Source: Tanypteryx hageni (lineage: Eukaryota; Arthropoda; Insecta; Odonata; Petaluridae). Taken from it: a stretch of DNA of 64,000 nucleotides. Positions 57,791 to 64,000 of the stretch are shown here, piece by piece. A model generated the notes under the pieces. The model was given only the letters and a program-made list of their open reading frames with translations, was not told where the DNA came from and searched no databases. The translations under genes were made by a program, and so were the position numbers. The stretch is taken from assembly GCA_028673005.1 (NCBI GenBank), contig CM054116.1, positions 79,000,572 through 79,064,571 of the forward strand, read 5' to 3'. Position 1 is the first letter of the stretch. The number at the start of each line of letters is the position of its first letter.

Positions 57791-58670
57791 CGAGATATGA
57801 GTATAAGTTTATTAAAGTAGTTATGTAAAATGGAAGTTCTAATTGACGGATGCAGTTCAAAATCACAAATGGGTGATAAATTTTAATAAGGATCATTCCT
57901 ACGTAGTTTAATTAAGTCCATCCAGTAGTTTAGGAGATGAAAGTTATTATGGACCGGCAGTTCGATGGACTGACGAGACATGCCCATAAGGCATTCTGCT
58001 ACTGTTACTTTGCTGCTAATGAATGCCTAAAAATTCGTGTTAGCAAGTTTTTTTTCTGGAATAGAATTTGTTTTTTGTTGTGGTCATCTTAAATTCAGAG
58101 TTGTCTTCCTTTTGGATTAATATGGCGTTTCTTTTAGTTTCTGCACTCTGTTATAACGTATAGGTTTATGGAGGCTATAGCCTTATTTCAATATTGTTGA
58201 GTAATGGTGATGTCTCTTACTACTGAAAAATTTGCTTTAGACTCCTCATAACCTTAATCTAGCCTTGTCTATTATAAATAATTCACATAATTTTTTTGAC
58301 TTGACCAAAAAGAATTTACATCTCTTGTCACTTTAGGTTTTCAGCTTATATATGTGTTATGCATGCTTCCTCTCTCTTTCTGAAGTATCTTTGGTAATAA
58401 AAATGCAGTTAATCATTCATCTATTAAACTAATGCATTTGTATGAATATATTGTTTGTCAATTAAAATTCTACATTTTTTTCTTTAAGTCCAAATTATTT
58501 TGTCTTTGTGGAAGTATTTTTTGTTTGTCTATTACTATGAATATTATTTATTGCATAGTAATAGTTCTTAAATAATTTTAAAGTAAAAATATGAAAATAT
58601 GAATGAATATGAATTAACCATTAAAAGTGGGCATTGGTTAAAACACTGAATTTTTTCAATCTTTATTTAG
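57791..58670 (+). other. Intron 7, last part
   Basis: AT-rich, with a copy of the dispersed motif near 57940-57990 (GTTTAGGAGATGAAAGTTAT followed by GACCGGCAG). No exon before the acceptor at 58670. Confidence 0.5.
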
Positions 58671-58922
58671 AGTGAAGCCAAAGGACTTAGTGGTGTCATA
58701 CGTTTTGACAATCAAGGCTTTCGCACCAATTTTGTTTTGAATGTAGTGGAGCTAACCGAGAACGGTTTGGAGCAAATATGGACGTGGAATTCAACAGAAG
58801 GATTGAATTTGACAAGACCAAGAATTGGATCAGGAAACAGTAGCAGGGGTGATAGTTCAACTGATGTTGGTGATCACATAGTGAGCCTTCAAAAAAAAAC
58901 TATGGTGGTTCTAACTCTATTG
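58671..58922 (+). CDS. iGluR gene 2, coding exon 8 (end of amino-terminal domain, start of S1 linker)
   Basis: Acceptor CTTTATTTAG, donor GTAAGA. It encodes SEAKGLSGVIRFDNQGFRTN, NVVELTENGLEQIWTWNSTE and GLNLTRPRIGSG, then VSLQKKTMVVLTLL. G-L-x-G-x-I-x-F-D-x-x-G-F-R and I-x-x-W-N are conserved in the family. The exon ends just where the S1 ligand-binding segment begins (x-x-V-V-T-x-x-L ... P-Y). N-S-T and N-S-S are potential glycosylation sites. 252 bases, phase 0 at both ends. Confidence 0.94.
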
Positions 58923-60143
58923 GTAAGAATTTTTTTGATGAAGTATTTTTGTGATTTTATTTTCAATTGATGTACTCTTTCATTAAGGTGAGTGATTTAG
59001 TAACAAAAATTTGGATTTTTATGAAAAGAGCACAGTTGCATTGTCATATTGAGATTTTTTATTTTATTTTGGACATGTCTACAAAGTGATTTTTACCATA
59101 AAATGAGGCATTGGTTCAAGATCAGGGGTATCCAACCCCGCAAAGGGTATTTTTGCTGCCTCGCAAAGTTACGATGAAAAAAGCAATCAGAAAATTTTTA
59201 CACATTTGTAATTTTTATGAAAATTTCAATTATAAAACTTTTCATATTGAATTGTTAATCATAAATCTGTATTTGGACTTGATTTTCACTTAGGGTATAT
59301 ACCTGAATCCAAGATGAGATTTTTTTACAAATTTCACCTTGCAAAAATCATAAGTTGTCTTAAGTTCAAGTACGGAGTGATGTACCATCAATGCATCATG
59401 GTCAATTCATTGCACATCAATACAGGCAACTCATTATGCATTCCTGAAAAGTGTTCGTGAAACGGAAATTTGTTGAACGCTCGTGATTTTTCCATTGACT
59501 TCCCCGTTAAAACTCCAGATGCATTCCAGAAAAAACATTCTTTATTCTTGAATTTATAATTATTTGCTATTAAAATGTTTGTCAAAGCAAGTACAATATT
59601 GGATCAACTAGGAAACCGAAGCAACAACAATCGAACATAGAAGTATGCACAGTGCCACCTATTGTATGATATGAGAAAATTCAACTTTCATATGAAAATA
59701 GAACCTCCCAAGACTGTCAATGTAGAATTAAAAATTCCTTTTGATTTAAACATCTCCAGGAAAATAATTAACAAAAAGTTGAAGAGTTATGAGAAAAATC
59801 CGAGCAAGTATGATAAATATGGCCATGGCAATGGCTTGAAAACAAATCCTCATGATGTAACGATTATGTATGAACCACGAAAAAACGATTGGGACTGAAC
59901 ATAGTCAATCCAAGTCACTGACTGAAGTATTGAATGGCTGTGGAAAAAAGACTGTATAGTGCACTTCCTCCTTACCGGTACACAAGAGGTGTTTCAAATA
60001 AGTCAATATAATAGAGAAAGTATAAAATTCTAAAATTGCAAAGTTTGGGGATTGTTTTAATCTATTATTTTTACATAGGGGAAAAACGAAAATCGCTGCG
60101 GAGGTGAAATCTTTAGAATTAAAAAAATATTTGTAATGATGAA
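58923..60143 (+). other. Intron 8, repeat-like but unassigned
   Basis: At 59124 CAGGGGTATCCAACCCCGC looks like a hAT end. Near 59290-59320 there is the pogo subterminal sequence shared with 1981-3205. A 78-codon open frame (59662-59895) is unrecognised. No S1 exon was found. Confidence 0.35.
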
Positions 60144-60315
60144 ATATCTGTCTGAGAAATGAATGTTTTTTGAAGGTGAGATGAAATGCTTGCAAAATGC
60201 ATACACCTTCTACTAGTATCATTATATATCGACATTTCTTACAGAGGAGGATATAACATACTAGTAGAAGGTGCTTGCATACTGCAAACATTTCATCTAG
60301 CCTTGAAAAAACATT
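60144..60315. repeat. Inverted repeat of hairpin units
   Basis: A left arm with GAATGTTTTTTGAAGGTGAG, ATGCTTGCAAAATGC and CACCTTCTACTAGTA is mirrored by ACTAGTAGAAGGTGCTTGCA, ATTTCATC and CTTGAAAAAACATTT. The arms sit around about 40 bp. Confidence 0.85.
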
Positions 60316-63300
60316 TATTTTTCAGAGAGATATTCCATCATGTTAAATATTGCTTTAATTCAAAAGATTTCTCCCCGGGACTGATTTTCGGTTTTTCCTT
60401 ATGGAGCAATAATGGAAACAATCACTAATTTTTAAAATTTTAGGAATATTATAATTTTTCCACATTATGTTAATAATGCTACACATTTATGCCAAATTTG
60501 AAATTTATAGCACATTTAGAAGAGAAAGAACATTTATCTAATTGTTTAAATTTAAATAATTTTTAACGGCCGCAATAAGACTTTCATAGATACACTGAAA
60601 TGTTTATTCCGTTAAATAGACTAAACTCTAAATAACTTGAAAATTTCAGCTCTCTACCTTGCCCCATAGTATCTAAAGATTTAACTATTTGTTTAAAATT
60701 TAAGAATTTTTAACATCAAAACAAATCACAATATCATATTTGTATAATCCCTATTTCGTTTTTTTTACAAATACTACCTCAAAACAAATTTCAGATCCGT
60801 AGCACATTCGGAAATACATAAACCTTGAAAATTTGTTTAAACAATTGCGAATTTTTAGCGGCCGCATTGTTGCACTTTTTCAAGATTTTCGTTTGCTCTG
60901 GTCGGCTTTGCACATAATCCTACCTAATAAAAAATTTCCAATCTTGAAAAAGTGCAACAATGCGGCCGCTAAAAATTCGCAATTGTTTAAACAAATTTTC
61001 AAGGTTTATGTATTTCCGCATGTCCTACGAAGTTGAAATTTCTTCTATAATTAGAATTCGTAAAAAAACGAAATGGGGTTTATATAAACTTTGATATTTT
61101 ACTTTGTTTGGCAGTTAAAAATTCTTAAAGTTTAAACAAATTGATAACTGTTTAGAAATTATGGGATGAGCTACGAAGCTAAAATTTTCAAGTTATGTAC
61201 AGAGTAGTGCATATGCACAAATAAATATTTGAATCTCTCCATAAACATATTGCGGCGGCCGTTAAAAATGTTTAAAATTTAAACAATTGAAAAAATATTA
61301 TTTAACTTCTAGAAGTACTACAACTTTAAAATTTTGCAGAAATGTGTAGTATTAGTACCCCATAATGGAGAAAGTATAAAATTCTTAAAATTGCGAAGTT
61401 TTGGGATTGTTTTAATCTATTATTTTTACATAAGGGAAAAGCGAAAATCGCTCCGGAGGTTAAATATTTAGAATTAAAAAAATATTTGTAATGATGAAAT
61501 ATGAAAAATGAATGGTTTTTATATTGAGATGATATGCTTGCAGAATGCAAGCACCAACTACTAGTCATTATATATAGACGTTCCTTACAGAGGAGGAGGA
61601 TACAGGATGAGATGAGATGAGCTGGAGATTCCAAATTTTTTTCTTAGGTGGGATTTTGTGCAAAACCCACTAGAAAAACGAAAATCTTGAAAGAGTGCAA
61701 CAATGCGGCCGCTAAAAATTTGCAATTGTTTAAACAACTTTTCAAGGTTTATGTATTTCCGAATGTGCTCCGGAGTTGAAATTATTTCTAGAGGTAAAAT
61801 TTGTAAAATAACGAAATAGAGGGTATATAAATTTTGATATTTTAATTTGTTTGGCAGTTAAAAATTCTTAAAATTTAAAGAAATAGGTAAATGTTTAGAC
61901 ACTACCCGGCGAGTTAGGGAGCTGAAATTTTAAAATAATTTAGGATTTTGTCTATATAAACGAATAAACATTTCAATGTATCCATGAATTTGTTATTGCG
62001 GCCGTTAAAAATTATTTAAATTTAAACAATTAGATAAATGTTATTTCACTTCTAATTGTGCTATAAATTTAAAATTTGGCAGAAATGTTTGGCATTATTA
62101 ACCCAATGTGGGAAAAGTATTATATTCCTAAAATTGCAAAAATTAGTAATTGTTTTACTCCATTATGGTTCCATAATGAAAAAAACGAAAACCGGTCCAG
62201 AGGAGAAATCTTTAGAATTAAAGAAATATTTCTCATGATTAAATATCTCTCTGAAAAATGAATGTTTTTTCAAGGTGAGATGAAATGCTTGCAGTATGCA
62301 AGCACCTTCTACTAGTCATTCTATATTGTGCTACGGAGCTGAAATTATTTCTAGAGGTAGGATTTGTAAAATAACTAATTAGGGATTATAAAAATTTCGA
62401 TATCTTAATTTGTTTGGCAGTTAAAAATTCTTCAAGTTTAAACAAATAGGTAAATGTTTAGACACTACGCGGCGAGTTAGGGAGCTGAAATTTTAAAATA
62501 ATTTAGGATTTTGTCTATATAAACGAATAAACATTTCAATGTATCCATGAATTTGTTATTGCGGCCGTTAAAAATTATTTAAATTTAAACATTTAGAAAA
62601 ATGTAATTTCACTTCTAATTGTGCTATAAATTTAAAATTTGGCAGAAATGTTTGGCATTATTAACCCAATGTGGGAAAAGTATAATATTCCTAAAATTGC
62701 AAAAAATTAACTATTATTTTACTCCATTATTGTTCCGTAACAAATGACAAAAACCGATCCCGAGGAGAAATCATTAGAATTAAAGAAATATTCCTCATGA
62801 TGAAATATATAAATATTTCTGAAAGTTAATGTTTTTTCAAGGTGAGATGAAATGCTTGCAGTATGCAAGCAACTTCTACTAGTATAGTATAGAATGATAG
62901 ACGTTCCTTACAGAGGAGGAGGATATAACATACATATAACATACATTTAGGAGGATATTAATGTTTAGGCACTTCCAGATGAGCTGGAGATTCGAAATTT
63001 TTTTCTTAGGTTGGATTTTCTGCAAAACCGACTATAAAAAACAAAAATATTGAAAATGTGCAACAATGCGGCCGCTAAAAATTCGCAATTGTTTAAACAA
63101 ATTTTCAAGGTTTATGTATTTCCGGATATGCTACGGCGCTGAAATTTTTTTTTAGAGGTAGTATTTGTAAAAAAACGAAATTGGGATTATACAAATTTTG
63201 ATATTTTGAATTGTTTGGCAGTTAAAAATTCTTAAAGTTTAAACAAATAGGTACATTTTTAGACACTACTCTGCAAGTTAGGGAGCTGAAATTTTTAAAT

Positions 63301-64000
63301 TATTTAGAGTTTAATATATAAACGAATAAACATTTCATTTCATCCATGAATTCGTTATTGCGCCCGTTAAAAATTATTTAAGTTTAAACAATTAGATAAA
63401 TGTTATTTCACTTATAATTGTGCTATAAATTTAAAATTTGGCAGAGAGGTGTGGCATTATTAACTCAATTTGGGAAAAGTATAATATTCCTAAAATTGCA
63501 AAAATTAGTAATTGTTTTACTCCATTATGGTTCCATAATGAAAAAAACGAAAACCGGTCCAGAGGAGAAATCTTTAGAATTAAAGAAATATTTCTCATGA
63601 TTAAATATCTCTCTGAAAAATGAATGTTTTTTCAAGGTGAGATGAAATGCTTGCAGTATGCAAGCACCTTCTACTAGTCATTCTATATTGTGCTACGGAG
63701 CTGAAATTATTTCTAGAGGTAGGATTTGTAAAATAACTAAATAGGGATTATAAAAATTTCGATATCTTAATTTGTTTGGCAGTTAAAAATTCTTCAAGTT
63801 TAAACAAATAGGTAAATGTTTAGACACTACGCGGCGAGTTAGGGAGCTGAAATTTTTAAATTATTTAGAATTTTGTCTATATAAACGAATGAACATTTCA
63901 ATGTCTGCATGAATTTGTTATTGCGGCCTTTAAAAATTATTTAAATTTAAACATTTAGAAAAATGTAATTTCACTTCATATTGTGCTATAAATTTAAAAT
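60155..64000 (+). repeat. Higher-order tandem repeat array with Helitron-like 3' hairpins (continues past the window)
   Basis: The motif ATTGTGCTATAAATTTAAAA recurs at 62055, 62618, 63417 and about 63980. The spacings 563, 799 and 563 make a 1362-bp higher-order unit built of a short and a long subunit. Each subunit carries GATGAAATGCTTGCAGTATG followed by CAAGCACCTTCTACTAGT, in which GCTTGCA/TGCAAGC can pair. This ends in CTAGT, like a Helitron 3' end (hairpin then CTRR-T). Copies of that end lie near 60200, 61540, 62300, 62860 and 63660, with an inverted one near 60270. GCGGCCGCTAAAAATT and GCGGCCGTTAAAAAT also recur. Older units to the left are more diverged. The paired open frames at 62056-62261 and 63418-63623 are repeat artefacts. 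Confidence 0.8.
60824..61015. repeat. Inverted repeat with GCGGCCGC core arms
   Basis: The left arm runs from AACCTTGAAAATTTGTTTAA through AATTGCGAATTTTTAGCGGC to GCACTTTTTCAAGATT. The right arm is its reverse complement ending CAAATTTTCAAGGTT. Arms are about 75 bp with about 45 bp between them. They would form a strong hairpin. Confidence 0.9.

Larger units (their letters stand above)
27779..64000 (+). other. Kainate-type iGluR gene 2 locus (5' part; continues past the window)
   Basis: Eight exons join without phase conflict to 438 codons encoding a signal peptide and the extracellular amino-terminal domain of a kainate-type glutamate receptor subunit, a glutamate-gated cation channel of synaptic or neuronal membranes. 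The joined reading runs through IRIG|GLFDASEE, HVANT|VCKLLGKGVA, AALAR|VYADLVKAW, GKDYR|SVLRKIK, IITNL|DMHTINLEPF, NTLR|VGTALMYDAV and SMKV|SEAKGLSGVIRFDNQGF, all at positions and order usual for insect kainate receptors. Exons for S1, the pore loop, S2 and M4 are not in the window, so the gene is cut by its right edge. The introns are loaded with transposons (13.4, 5.0 and 8.6 kb). Gene 1, ending at 7254 on the same strand, is a likely tandem paralogue. Orthology to a named subunit cannot be settled from the N-terminal domain alone. Confidence 0.9.

Noticed and set aside
62056..62261. Duplicated ~60-codon frames at 62056-62261 and 63418-63623, at first sight a repeated small gene.
   Set aside because: They are the same stretch of the 1362-bp tandem unit. 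The frames are short, overlap each other and run into repeat boundaries.
60155..64000. CRISPR-like array.
   Set aside because: The genome is eukaryotic, units are hundreds of bases long, and there are no short regular repeats with unique spacers.
58923..64000. Search for the S1 and pore exons of iGluR gene 2 downstream of 58922.
   Set aside because: No PYCM-, SYTANLAAF- or similar motif was found in any frame. The gene continues beyond the window.

Overview
This is eukaryotic, intron-rich, AT-rich DNA dense in transposon remains. Arthropod-type ionotropic glutamate receptor (iGluR) exons, together with I-clade and RTE retrotransposons, pogo/Tigger, hAT and piggyBac DNA transposons and a Penelope-type hammerhead ribozyme motif, point to an arthropod, most likely an insect with a large genome. 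The species cannot be told from this window.

Host genes: two kainate-type iGluR genes lie head to tail on the + strand. The first ends here. Its last two exons (5392-5663 and 7048-7254) encode the end of the S2 ligand-binding lobe, membrane segment M4 and the cytoplasmic tail. The second starts about 20.5 kb downstream. A signal-peptide exon (27779-27857) is followed, after a 13.4-kb intron, by seven exons (41263-41418, 41581-41765, 43674-43831, 44151-44292, 49272-49460, 49953-50105, 58671-58922). They join without phase conflict into 438 codons covering the amino-terminal domain. The S1, pore and S2 exons must lie beyond 64000. The two genes look like a tandem duplication of a kainate-receptor locus.

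Layout: 1-5391 is the upstream intron of gene 1, holding two pogo-type elements bounded by TA (382-1765, 1981-3205) and another transposase relic. 7.3-27.7 kb is intergenic and holds TA-flanked and hAT-type short elements, a full-length but broken I-clade LINE (13250-18986, 10-bp target duplication), a full-length but broken RTE LINE on the - strand (19147-22456, 11-bp target duplication), a ZMYM1-like hAT transposase pseudogene and an RTE 3' fragment. The 27.9-41.3 kb intron holds a hammerhead motif, hAT elements, LINE fragments, a mariner end, a piggyBac remnant and a second hAT pseudogene. The 44.3-49.3 kb intron holds a 3.45-kb inverted repeat. The 50.1-58.7 kb intron holds three pogo transposase pseudogenes, a - strand hAT pseudogene, a THAP-like exon, and a tRNA-like palindrome inserted into a tandem repeat. 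60-64 kb is a higher-order tandem array whose units carry a Helitron-like 3' hairpin followed by CTAGT.

Only the receptor exons look like intact host coding sequence. Nearly all other coding similarity is decayed transposon protein. The most unusual structures are the 60-64 kb array, the 3.45-kb foldback, the inverted tRNA-like pair and the hammerhead motif.
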